A stretch of DNA of 64,000 nt from Ochromonas danica (lineage: Eukaryota > Sar > Chrysophyceae > Chromulinales > Chromulinaceae), in NCBI GenBank assembly GCA_015146655.1, contig VKHL01000078.1, positions 10,231 to 74,230 of the forward strand, in the 5' to 3' direction. This document shows, in pieces, positions 31,676 to 41,824 of the stretch. Within the stretch, counting starts at the first letter, position 1; each line of letters opens with the position of its first letter. The notes under the pieces were generated by a model, which did no database searches, had not been told where the DNA came from, and saw only the letters and a program-made list of their open reading frames with translations. Position numbers and translations under genes: made by a program.

Positions 31676-33769
31676 ATGTGGTATAAGGATTTCCCAGCAT
31701 TCTATACCTTGTTTCTCTTTCTTATTCTAATTCTTTGTTATCTTTCTTCTTCTTATCATTCGACTGTCTCTTCTTGTATCATTCAAAATAGTGGAGATCA
31801 TACTATTGATGGTTTATATCATTCTTCTACTACTACTAACAATAATCAACAACAACTCTATGAGAAGATAGGGTATCCTTTAATCACTCTACCAGATATC
31901 TTTAGCTATCAACACTTTCAACAACAACAATCAAATAATCCACGTATTCAACTTGTTTGGACAGAAAATGCATGGATTGTCTTATCATCATCATCATCAT
32001 CAACAGAATTTGATGGTAAACAACAACAACAAAAACAAACTATTCGCTTCTTCCATCCATCTAATAGTGATCATCATCATCATACTAAAGAGAAAGTATC
32101 CTATCCACCTAAAGATGGATGGTTAATACCTGATAGTAGTAGTGGTAGTGGTAGTTCATCATCTACTAGTACACTAGCTGTTGTACAATGTCATGGAACA
32201 CTCAAAGCATCATCATCATCATCATCAGGTCAACCACTATCCAATCTACAACAACTTCTCTTAGCACCTGTTAACACTACTATCTTCCTTCTTCTTATTC
32301 TAATTGCTTATTTTCTATGGGAATATCGTATAGAAGTTCAAACAGTATCATTTAGTTATGATATGGTAGTAAATCGTAAAGAAGTTTGGAGGATATGGAC
32401 AGCATCTTTATCACATTTTGATTTAATGCATTTAGGATTTAATACCATGGCATTATATCAATTTTATCCATTAGAAAGTCTTTATGGATCATTAACTTAT
32501 GGTTATTTAAGTATTTTATTAATTGGATTAACTATCCTTATTGTAATACTTATAACACATGTATTAATTCATTCTTATCATTATCCTCAATATAGTAGTC
32601 AACAAGCAGTTGGTTATTCATGTGTACTTTTTGCATGGATGGTTGCTGTAAGTGTACGACAACATGAATATTGTCCAATCTTTCTCTTCCCATCTTATTG
32701 TCTATCAACCTATTATATCCCTTTTCTTAACTTACCTGTTAATCTTGGACCTTTTGTCTTGGTTATCTTTACATCAATGATCTTACCAAGAGCATCCTTT
32801 ATTGGTCATTTAGCTGGTATATTAATAGGTTATCCATTAGCATGGGGATGGTTAACATCATTAACCTTGTTTTGGTCAGGTTGTCTATTGTTTATCTTTT
32901 GTACAATCTTTTATGGACATTATGAGATGATTGTTAGTTGGTTATCTAGACAATCATCATCACCATCTTCTTCTTATGATAGTATACAAACAATACAAGA
33001 GATACTATCATTACCTAATGTCTTTATACGATATCAAACATTTCAATGGATAACTTATCTACTACTTATCTTATTAATACCATCTTTTCTCTATATTCAT
33101 GGTGCGAATAATTACTATTTACATATCCTAATACGTATCGTGGAAATATGGGCTATTTGGCAAGGATGGTATGGTCGATATGTAGAAATCTATTCATCAT
33201 CAATCTCATCGATAGCAACAGAGATGTTAGTCTTCTCCATTAGCTTTATTGCTTTATTAGCATTATGTGACTTTGCTTCTGTTAATATGATTCTATGGAA
33301 TGGTAAAGATCTAATAGAAGCACAGGTATTATCTTCAACATATGTTATATCAGCAAGTCTGTTACTTGTTAGTATGATGTTATTAGAGTTGTTATGGATT
33401 ATATTAGCTATACGAACGATGAGAGATATGTCAACTGGACCTATTTGGTTAACAACATATCATTGTGATGTTGATAGTATTGATAAATGGATAAAATGGT
33501 GGATGAGTTGGTTACCTCTTAAACTATTCCGTGCTGCATTCCCAGGTACAGGAAGAAGACTAACCCCTGCTGACAGTCAAAGCAATGCTGGTAGTATTAA
33601 TACTACTACTATACGGGATGTCTCTACTTCTCCAACATCTAATGGAACTGCTAGATCTGTTGGTGGTAAGATGGGTAGTAATAGTAGTAGTAATAGTAGA
33701 GCGTATATGGCATTACCAACAAGTGATCCAACTGAACCAGATACATTTGTTGGGAGTAATGCAATTTGA
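31676..33769 (+). CDS. Rhomboid-family intramembrane protease (697 aa)
   Basis: A secretory leader (residues 7-25) and a Ser/Gln-rich luminal segment (to about 200) precede a polytopic membrane region. The rhomboid core shows WRIWTASLSHFDLMHLGFN (helix 1-2 loop with conserved His/Asn), AVGYSCVLFAW with the likely catalytic Ser315 and FIGHLAGILIGY with the likely catalytic His378. The GxSG motif reads GYSC here, a change at the position after the serine. It most resembles the RHBDD1-like group (GFSGVLFA). More helices follow (about 400-600) and a Ser-rich tail. Expected to cleave membrane proteins in the secretory pathway. ATG 31676 is the first in frame. No intron. Confidence 0.85.
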   Translation: MWYKDFPAFYTLFLFLILILCYLSSSYHSTVSSCIIQNSGDHTIDGLYHSSTTTNNNQQQLYEKIGYPLITLPDIFSYQHFQQQQSNNPRIQLVWTENAWIVLSSSSSSTEFDGKQQQQKQTIRFFHPSNSDHHHHTKEKVSYPPKDGWLIPDSSSGSGSSSSTSTLAVVQCHGTLKASSSSSSGQPLSNLQQLLLAPVNTTIFLLLILIAYFLWEYRIEVQTVSFSYDMVVNRKEVWRIWTASLSHFDLMHLGFNTMALYQFYPLESLYGSLTYGYLSILLIGLTILIVILITHVLIHSYHYPQYSSQQAVGYSCVLFAWMVAVSVRQHEYCPIFLFPSYCLSTYYIPFLNLPVNLGPFVLVIFTSMILPRASFIGHLAGILIGYPLAWGWLTSLTLFWSGCLLFIFCTIFYGHYEMIVSWLSRQSSSPSSSYDSIQTIQEILSLPNVFIRYQTFQWITYLLLILLIPSFLYIHGANNYYLHILIRIVEIWAIWQGWYGRYVEIYSSSISSIATEMLVFSISFIALLALCDFASVNMILWNGKDLIEAQVLSSTYVISASLLLVSMMLLELLWIILAIRTMRDMSTGPIWLTTYHCDVDSIDKWIKWWMSWLPLKLFRAAFPGTGRRLTPADSQSNAGSINTTTIRDVSTSPTSNGTARSVGGKMGSNSSSNSRAYMALPTSDPTEPDTFVGSNAI

Positions 33770-34588
33770 ATATGTTGATTGGATTGTTTAAAGGATCTAC
33801 AGTAATCGGGCAAGTCATCTGCATGTACTCCTTTTGCACGACCACTGGTTTAGTGTTGAAGGGGTATTGAAGGCAGAAGACAGACCAACAACAAGACAAT
33901 GGACAATGGTCTATGCCCCCTTTCATTGAATGTCTTATTGAGAGAGAAGCTATTGAGAGATGATGATAGACATGTCATCTCATGTCATCTCATGTCATGT
34001 CATACATGAAGAACCAATCATGTCATACATGAAGAACCAATCATGTAGTAGATAAGGAGGAATGACAACATGGAATGAGAGGTTACAATACAATACAATT
34101 TATTACTAACTAACTAAAACTATCATCAAAGTAATAGCTAAAATCTTGTTGCATGAGAAAGACAACTACCTCATTAGACATACCCAACACAGCTGCTTTA
34201 ATCTTCTTTCATTTCAATGCATGAATGGAGTATTATGATATATAGAAAGGCAAACAACAGCAACAACACAACGATCAGAATGGTGGAAGTTAGACTAATT
34301 ATGAGACTAGACTATCATAGACCTTGGACATAAAGTCCATAGACGAAGGAGGATTAGACATGCACACCATCAAGATCAACACTACTACTTCCACCACTAC
34401 CACTACTACTATTTACATCATCATACCATTGTTATCATCATCCCATTATACCTTCATTATCAACACACACACATATGATTGGCGCCTTCGAAACCAGGAA
34501 AAGTAGGGTTAAAACCCTCCAAACCTGGATTCCGCGCATTCAATTCATATCAAATCAAATTAATTGTAAAATTGTTTTGTTTCATTGT
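33770..34588. other. Intergenic between convergent rhomboid and seven-TM genes
   Basis: No gene is supported. A 23-bp unit (TGTCATACATGAAGAACC..) is repeated twice in tandem at 33998-34043, after CATGTCATCT repeats. A small palindrome AGGGTTAAAACCCT lies near 34505. Confidence 0.6.
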
Positions 34589-36110
34589 TTACTTTCCATC
34601 CACTGTTAGTTCTATTTCTTTGTCTGTCTGATGGTGGAGGTTGTCAGAAGAAGTATGAAGAGTATTAATAGTTGTTGTTGTTGATATACCAGGTGATGGC
34701 GATGGACTACTTGGACGTCCCCATGCCATCCAACTTGTTCTTGGTGAAGGTGATACACTCTTAACACTACCATTACCATTGCCATTACCACCATTTGTAT
34801 CTTGAGAAAAGCTTGAAGAGAAAGATTGAATCTCATAAAGTAGTTCATCATATTCTAATGTCTCTTGTTGGATTTGTAACCAAACTTCACGTGATGTTTG
34901 ACGACTCCAATTATGTACACCACTATTATTACTACTACTATTATAATTCAGAGAGAAGGAAGAAGAAGCAGATAATGATGGTAATGGTGGGGTAAGAGAG
35001 GAAGATGGTCTAGCAGATGTTGATGGTGAGGGTGAAGATTGAAAAGGGAAAATATAACGTAAAAATGGAATTCTACGTATTGATCGATCACTAATATCTT
35101 GTAATACAGATTTTCGATCTTCTTGTTGTTGTTCTTGTTGTTGTTGACTTCTTATTGGATGTTCCATGACATAAGCAGAGATTTCTTCTTCTTCTTCTGA
35201 ACTATTATCGTCATCACACTCTATTATCATCATCATCCAAGCAATCATTATTGTTATTGTTAGTATGAATTACGTGTGCTTATTAGCTTTAGACTAATCA
35301 TCTCTATCAATGATTTGATAGTGTTTTATCTTACCTCGTTCTGATTTGATTCGTTTTGTTTGTTCTTCTTCTTCTACCTGTTGTTGTTGTTGTTGTCGTT
35401 GTTGTTCAATACCTTTTCTTCTTCCTTGACCAACAACACCAACAATATGATTACGATCACTATTAGAGGCTTGTCGAACATGTTCGCTATTGTCATCATC
35501 ATCGTCGTTATTACTATTGTTATTGTCGTTGTTATTAATAGGATGGACCATCACTGTCCCTCTATAGACACAGACAAAACAACAGCAATCAGACAACATC
35601 ATCATGACAGATAACATGTTGTTACTGCTACTACCACTACTACTACTGCTAATAGTACTAGTTACCTGTCAGTCTTAGCACGAGCAAAACTTGTCGCTGC
35701 TGCATCAATAGTTAATGAAGAAGATGAAGAAGATGATGACTGCAATGTATCCTCATTACCCTGCTGTTGTTGTTGTTTTGACTTAGAAGATGACGTGGAG
35801 AAGAGGTGAACTTGTATGAAGAATTGACAGTAATAGTAGTTGAATTGACAATAACGATAGAATCTTCTTAAGATACCATTGGGTGGTGAGATACCCATAG
35901 CAATAGCAAGATTAGGTAAAGTCTCTGGGATTTGATAGAAGATCCAAGGATATAAGAGATTGAATTCTCTCATATCTTGATATTCATTCGATGTTCTATT
36001 GATCAATAGTTCACATGTACAGTAGTTAGCATAGTATAGTATAGAGAGTGAGAGGGGAGGGTAAGATAGACAGACACACACACACACACAGACACACACA
36101 CAGACAGACA

Positions 36111-36160
<50 letters not shown>

Positions 36161-37364
36161 GAGAGGGAATAGCTTACATGTTGTAAATAGGATAGAAGCT
36201 AAAGGCAATACTTCGAATTAAGAAGAAGAAAAAGACAACAAATGTTACACCTATTATAGTACGTAATACTTCACGTTGTAATCGTAAAGAACGTGTAACA
36301 TCCTCAGCGAAAAATACATTATATAATCCATATAAATCATGACAAAAGGTTTTTACACATGAACAACAACTACAAGATGCTGTACTACTACTACTACTAC
36401 CACCACTACCACCACAACAACAACGACGATGATTACGATTATGATTATGATTGGTTCCTTCTCCTCCTTTCTCTACATCTTTCCCTTCTCCTTCTTCTTG
36501 TTCACCTCGTCGGGATAGAGAAGGTGATGACAGTGATGATGATGATGATGATGACAGTGATACATCATCAATACGATTACAATCTCTTTGTAATCGTAAA
36601 GCAATATTAAATCCAATAATTAATGTCATAATAGCTTCTAATAGACATAGACATGATATACAAATTAGATTGATCGCATACCAAAAGTCATCACTTTGTG
36701 CAAGTGTAGCTAAGATAATAGCCCATACAATGATATTAACAATGATTGTTAATCTAACAAATTGTTGTTGTCGACGTTCTGTTTCATATCTTACAACAGC
36801 TTGTTTATGTTTATTTTCTAATTCTCTTATATCATTAATATAAGGTATAATTTGTTGTCTTTTACGATTTATTTTCGCATAAAATAAGATAGAGTGTGGA
36901 TGTTGATAAGAAGATGATGGTGAAGGTGAAGGTGAAGGTGATGAGGAAGGGGAAGGGGAGGGTGACAGTGTAAGTCTCATAGATGGTCGTTGACCTTCAA
37001 TGGAAGTAGTACGATTAGGATAATGATCTATACGATCAGCTAATCGTGTGATAATTAATGCACGCATCCACATAGTCATTAAAACACTAACAGCAGCAAA
37101 TTGTAATAAAATAGCAATACGATTGAGTAAAATAGGTAGAATATAAGTAGAATAATCACTATAGAGAAAGAACCATAAACATCTGACAAGACTATCTAAT
37201 AACAGTAATAAGATAATTAAATCTTGTGGGAATTTCTTTCTTTGTCGATGTTCTTGATATAAATAGAATAATAAAATACAATAAGGTATCCAAATAAGAC
37301 CAGAAAGAAAGAAGAAAAATCCAACATAAGTATCATCATAATGAAAGTTATTATTGGATGACAT
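34589..37364 (-). CDS. Seven-TM protein, THH1/TOM1/TOM3-like, four exons (791 aa)
   Basis: Exons 36178-37364, 35666-35995, 35335-35561 and 34589-35220 on the minus strand join with GT-AG introns of 182, 104 and 114 bp and a frame that closes exactly. Exon 1 codes six membrane helices, among them YVGFFFFLSGLIWIPYCILL and FVRLTIIVNIIVWAIILATL. Exon 2 codes the seventh, with NLLYPWIFYQIPETLPNLAI, which resembles the last helix region of the THH1/TOM1/TOM3 (DUF1084) family. The rest, some 300 residues, is low-complexity (poly-Gln, Asn/Asp and Ser runs). In plants, family members are tonoplast proteins; related proteins in other protists have no settled role. ATG 37364 follows a telo-box-like CCCTAACCCTA. 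Confidence 0.6.
36060..36158 (-). repeat. (TG)n microsatellite within intron 1 of the seven-TM gene
   Basis: About 95 bp of TG repeats in the sense direction (CA on the plus strand), with scattered TC changes, inside the 182-bp intron at 35996-36177. This parallels the TG-rich intron of the histidine kinase. Confidence 0.95.
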
Positions 37365-37383
37365 TAGGGTTAGGGTAAGGGTT
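37365..37383 (-). promoter_or_regulatory. Telo-box-like repeats next to a start codon
   Basis: On the coding strand CCCTAACCCTA lies directly before the ATG of the seven-TM gene, as part of a TTAGGG-type stretch on the plus strand. A similar GGGTTAGGGTTTT occurs near 12141 upstream of the histidine kinase. Telo-boxes are known promoter elements in plants and some protists; here function is inferred. Confidence 0.4.
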
Positions 37384-37538
37384 TGGAAAGGTTATTGAGG
37401 GAGGGTAGGGTAGGGTTATAGTAGTATTCAATGAGAGAGAGAGATGTTGATTTGGTTTAGACTAATTCGATTTGATTGTTTTGATTCAGACAGACCCGAG
37501 ACAGACAGACCACCACATGGCCAACAATAGAAACACTA

Positions 37539-37747
37539 GAAACACCCTCACTAACACAATAAACACCCACACTAACACAAAGAAACACCCACACTAACAC
37601 AATAAACACCCACACTAACACAAAGAAACACCCACACCCACACCAACACAATAAACACCCACACTAACACAAAGAAACACCCACACCAACACAACAAGCA
37701 CACACACTAACGCAAAGAAACACCCACACCAACACAATAAACACCTA
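37539..37747. repeat. Minisatellite of alternating 21- and 22-bp units
   Basis: About ten units built on AAACACCCACACTAACACAA with alternating endings (TA or AG), a dimer pattern showing it grew by 43-bp steps. It ends just before the terminal-repeat element at 37795. Confidence 0.85.
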
Positions 37748-37794
37748 CTGCAAAAGCACAAACAAAAGCACAAACACGCAAAGAAACACACTCT

Positions 37795-37986
37795 ACTTGC
37801 GCAGCCCCATAAATCGCTTTTTCTCGACTTTTTCCAAACTCGATTAATTTTAGGCCTTCCAACCTTAACTTAGCAAGTAATAGCACCACACAAACAGGCG
37901 AGGCACGCTGCTTTGTCAGTTTTAACCCTCAAAACGCGAGTTTTGAAGCGACTACCGAGGTGGTGGATTTATGGGGCTGCGCAAGT
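37795..37986. mobile_element. 192-bp MITE-like element with 21-bp perfect terminal inverted repeats
   Basis: Bases 37795-37815 (beginning ACTTGCGCAGCCCCATAA) are the exact reverse complement of 37966-37986. The interior is A/T-rich with CGCTTTTTCTCGA and AACGCGAGTTTTGAAGCG pairing in part. No coding capacity and no clear target-site duplication; the flanks are CTCT and GCTG. The size and perfect ends fit a non-autonomous DNA element. Confidence 0.7.
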
Positions 37987-38648
37987 GCTGTAGCACAAGC
38001 CAAGAAATTTCCAAACCAAAACCAAAACACCCTCATTGCATTACATTACATTACAGAACAAACCTCTAGACCTACAGTACACAGTATTGTACTCATCCAA
38101 ACCCGAAAACAGCAGTACGGTACACAAACCCGAAAACTACACGAACATACGCCAGGCTCTTCGATCGAAAATTTGGAGTTTGTTTGTATGAGGGGCAAGT
38201 GGATGACAAATCGAGAAGACTTATAGTGTGAGTGCAGAGATCATAAATGTTTGATTGAGTCGGCCTAATAAAGATGTAGTTGATTCGAAAAAAAACACTA
38301 TCCCTCAATTTCTTTTGCTATTGTCAATATCACAATATCTATATCATGCTTTTGACTTGTTTGATTTATAGCATACATCCACAGCTTGACTTGCGTTATG
38401 TTAAAACAAAACAAAAGTCTATGAAATGGGTTGGGGAGGGGATGAAGGTAGTGGTGGAAGAGAAGAACATGGCGAGATAGGCGGTTCGACTTGGATTTGA
38501 GCTCTTAACTACTCTTCTTGTTACACTTGACAGGAATCACATTATCCTTCTAACTACTGGAAATTCATCTTCTTTCTCTATCACCATCCATGACATACTA
38601 TTCGAAAGATCTTGGCAAACTAATGTTTCATCAACCCAATACAACCAT
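37987..38648. other. Intergenic, no gene seen
   Basis: Short frames without resemblance to known families. It should contain the 3' flank of LRR gene D. Confidence 0.5.
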
Positions 38649-40271
38649 CTAAACGTTTGTCCAGTGACGAGATTTTTGATTGAACTTGTAACGCATTATG
38701 TCTCCATATAATTCGATAGATCCTTCTTTCAAAGTGGAAGGCCATTGTACCTTCTCATCCAATAGCAATCCATCCAACATCTCTTGGGAAACATTCTTAC
38801 CCATTGTAAGATATACCAATGTCAGAGAAGAAAGCTCTGATACTGCCACAAGACTCTCCAATCCACAACAACAAACAGTTAACTTCTTCAGCAACGGACA
38901 TGCCTTAATCAACTCAGCCAGTAAACAGTCAGAAAAGCAGAAATAATTCTGATCACTATAATCTGAATTCGCATACAACTCTGTCAGACTCTTCGTATGT
39001 GCTGTAATAGCTAACAAAGTTGCATCAGTAAACTGATTTTTGAAGCTTGGATTCAATAGCAAAGTGTTCAAATGAGGTAGATCCTGTAGCAAAGAGATTA
39101 AGGAGGTCTCTGATCTAGTGGAAGTACTTACAGAAATCTGGTAAGGTTCCAACATGGATTTCAGATTCCCCACTGGATGATAATTCTTTTCTCTAAGAGA
39201 TAAAATCACTTGCTTATACTGTCTTCTACTTAAAGCATGAGATAAGCAAATAGCCCAATCGTCATTAGAGCCTTTCACTTCTATAGAAACAGACTTGTAT
39301 TTATCATCTATCACCATCATTCCAGATATAGTCACGGATTGGAGATGTGGACACTGTTCATAGAGTCCAATAAGATTCTTTATACTACATGGTCTGCTAT
39401 AGTGAATTACAAAGCGAGTCACCTTTGGGCAGTATGTTGCAACCGACACCACAAGTTTGTCCATATCGAAGGTTCTCCCAATAGGACAAGAAGCCTCGAA
39501 GACCTCCAATAAGTCTCCTGCTGATGAGAGATAGGATAGCAAAGAAGGCGTCATCTGCTGCGAGCAATTGACTCCCAAGGAGATAATCAACGTCCTCAAA
39601 TGAATGTGATTCTCAATGAGGGTAGACATGATCAAATCCACTACATCTGTCTTAGATATAATTAAATCTTGCAAACTGGAGGCATGTTTTTTGAGTAGGT
39701 TTGTTATCATTACATGACTTTCATGATGTGCAAAGTCACCATGTAGAGAGATCTTAACCAAAGAATTTTCTCTCAACTTCTCCACCAACGCTGACAAGAT
39801 AATACCACAAAGCTGCTTAGGATATCGAATGTTCTCAAATACGTTTGCTGTCACTTCCTGTAGATTATGACAATGACTCAAGAAGACAGAAAGATCATTC
39901 TCCAGATGATCAGGGATGTTTTCAGTACTACTCCATCTATCTATAAAAATAGAGTGAAGAGCAGGACAAAAGGATTCCATGTCTAACACTCCTGCCACTG
40001 ACAAATCTTGTAAGACACCCAGTCTTACAGGAAACTCTTCCACAAATAATACCTTGTGGTCAGTTAACCACTTATAGAATACTATCATTTTATTATCAGG
40101 AACACTCTTAAGCACAGTTGATTTTTTAAGGTCAGCTATTGAAGTCAACCACTCTTCTCGTTCACTCTTCTTCACACAGGCTATATCTAATATAGACAAA
40201 TCCTTCCATCTTAACCACTCTGAATATATACTATGAAGAATATCTCTAGGTAACTGCCAGATAGTACTCAT
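38649..40271 (-). CDS. F-box-like/LRR protein D (540 aa)
   Basis: Family start WQLPRDILHSIYSEWLRWKD, DIACVKKSEREEWL, followed by leucine-rich repeats (CPALHSIFID, CPKVTRFVIHYS, CPHLQSVTIS, LISLLQDLPHLNTLLL, CPLLKKLTV) and the usual end RYKFNQKSRHW. ATG 40271 is chosen over the GTG just before it, as in relatives. Compared with C it lacks one repeat near residue 100. It is intact, intronless and clearly diverged from its neighbours, with no sign of a recent exchange in the parts I compared. Inferred role as for the family: a protein-binding receptor. Confidence 0.85.
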   Translation of the reverse strand: MSTIWQLPRDILHSIYSEWLRWKDLSILDIACVKKSEREEWLTSIADLKKSTVLKSVPDNKMIVFYKWLTDHKVLFVEEFPVRLGVLQDLSVAGVLDMESFCPALHSIFIDRWSSTENIPDHLENDLSVFLSHCHNLQEVTANVFENIRYPKQLCGIILSALVEKLRENSLVKISLHGDFAHHESHVMITNLLKKHASSLQDLIISKTDVVDLIMSTLIENHIHLRTLIISLGVNCSQQMTPSLLSYLSSAGDLLEVFEASCPIGRTFDMDKLVVSVATYCPKVTRFVIHYSRPCSIKNLIGLYEQCPHLQSVTISGMMVIDDKYKSVSIEVKGSNDDWAICLSHALSRRQYKQVILSLREKNYHPVGNLKSMLEPYQISVSTSTRSETSLISLLQDLPHLNTLLLNPSFKNQFTDATLLAITAHTKSLTELYANSDYSDQNYFCFSDCLLAELIKACPLLKKLTVCCCGLESLVAVSELSSLTLVYLTMGKNVSQEMLDGLLLDEKVQWPSTLKEGSIELYGDIMRYKFNQKSRHWTNV

Positions 40272-41824
40272 CACTTCTCAATAATAACCAAAATATACCT
40301 AACAATGGTCTGCTTGGGAGATTCTCATCTGCTGATTTCGTCCCCACAGGTGCGAGGAACAACCCTGCTTTATCGTTTTATAAACCACCATCTCTACAAT
40401 ACAAACTCTTCATTCTTTTTCATACAGCGAATCCTCCGTTTGCTTAGTATGGTTCCGCTCATTTCACCCTTTTGAACTATCCCATAAACAGAAGATGAAA
40501 TAGTTGAACATGATCATACTTGAACAGAATCTGTTTACAGTATATTCCCATGTCTTTGTTTATCAAACCTAGACAACCCATTTCGGAATAATGATCGCGG
40601 GATGTTGGTTGCGTGGTAATGGGATGTTGGAGGCCTTCCTTCTTGTTGTCAAAGATAAGAGGAAGTGTCTCAGAGAAGATCAGCTCTTTCCTTCGGGAAA
40701 GAGAAGCGCAAACCAATCGTATGAGTTCCGAAATACCCCCCCCCCCCCCCCTCACCCTTTTTATTCTCCTTTTTCTCTCTTTGCCCTTCTTTTATCTTCA
40801 TCATACATTTGTATCCTTCACCTCCACTACACTTTTCATTGCGAATTCTTTTCCTACACATCAATAACTCCTTTCACTAAGAAGATTTTCATCTTCACAA
40901 ATTAAAAACATGTTAAGGATATTATTATAATAACCATACGACCATGGTTACCTTTTTGCTGCTTAACTATCAAAGAACGATATCTTTTGGATACCGTAGA
41001 ATATTTGCATGTGCTGGATGGCCACGCTGATTGTATACACCTGTATTTCTATCCTTTGCTATGACTATTACAATATTGGTTTGGAGTCTATTGTGTTGTC
41101 TATCGTTAGCTTTGTACTGCTGTTTTGTACATTGATTAACGTGATGTCTGATGACAGATGATTTCCACAGACCATGGTGAATGACGTGCTATTACATCAA
41201 TAACTCATTACACCATCAAACAACTAAAACAATCATGTAAGCATCTCATACAACTAACTCACTAACTAATTAATCATCATGGGTTTAAATGCTCGGCTTA
41301 GTACAACTAGAAGCCACAAACTAATATCTAAAGAGATAAGGCTAATATCTATCTCTTGCTGATCAGGGATGTTTGCTGATCATCTCTTGCTCTGAATCTA
41401 TCTAAGATCATGCTCTTTGTTTTTCAATGCAACACAGAGCAATATCATCTACCGTACATCATCAAAAGAAGAGCCAACAGAAGAGATTGTAAGTAGGAAC
41501 TGTATTAAGTTGAAATGGTGTAATAACGCGGTGGCACAGAAGAATTGATTGTTGTAAATGAGAGCATGATGGTTGGAATAGCAGAGGAGACTTCCTTAGT
41601 AGCTACCTTTAACTAAAACGGAACCCTTTAACAACATGGATATGATGGAGGTAAAGGTATTCTCTATGCAACGAGGAATTGTGTTTCTTCTTATTGTTGT
41701 TATTATTGTAACGATTACTGCAGACACAGTATCCAGACATGTAAGGTATGATGAAGTCAATACATCCATCCATTACCTTTCTCCTAAACTTGATCCAGTG
41801 ACGAGATCGAGATGAATCTGATTC
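40272..41824. other. Intergenic, no gene seen
   Basis: A run of about 16 C bases lies at 40736-40751, followed by a CT-rich stretch. Open frames across it are side products of that composition. Near 41790-41830 a short duplicate of the LRR 3' end (CCAGTGACGAGATC) precedes the true end of gene E. Confidence 0.6.

Noticed and set aside
35662-36153. Separate small gene with a Cys/Val-repeat start
   Set aside because: Its first part is the TG-repeat intron; from 35995 on it is exon 2 of the seven-TM gene, joined by splice sites and frame.
38480-38520. Possible tRNA B-box-like sequence (GGTTCGACTTGGATTTGAG)
   Set aside because: No matching A-box or acceptor stem could be folded around it by eye.
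40591-40905. Open frames across the C-run
   Set aside because: They depend on the poly-C/CT-rich tract and have no recognisable domain.
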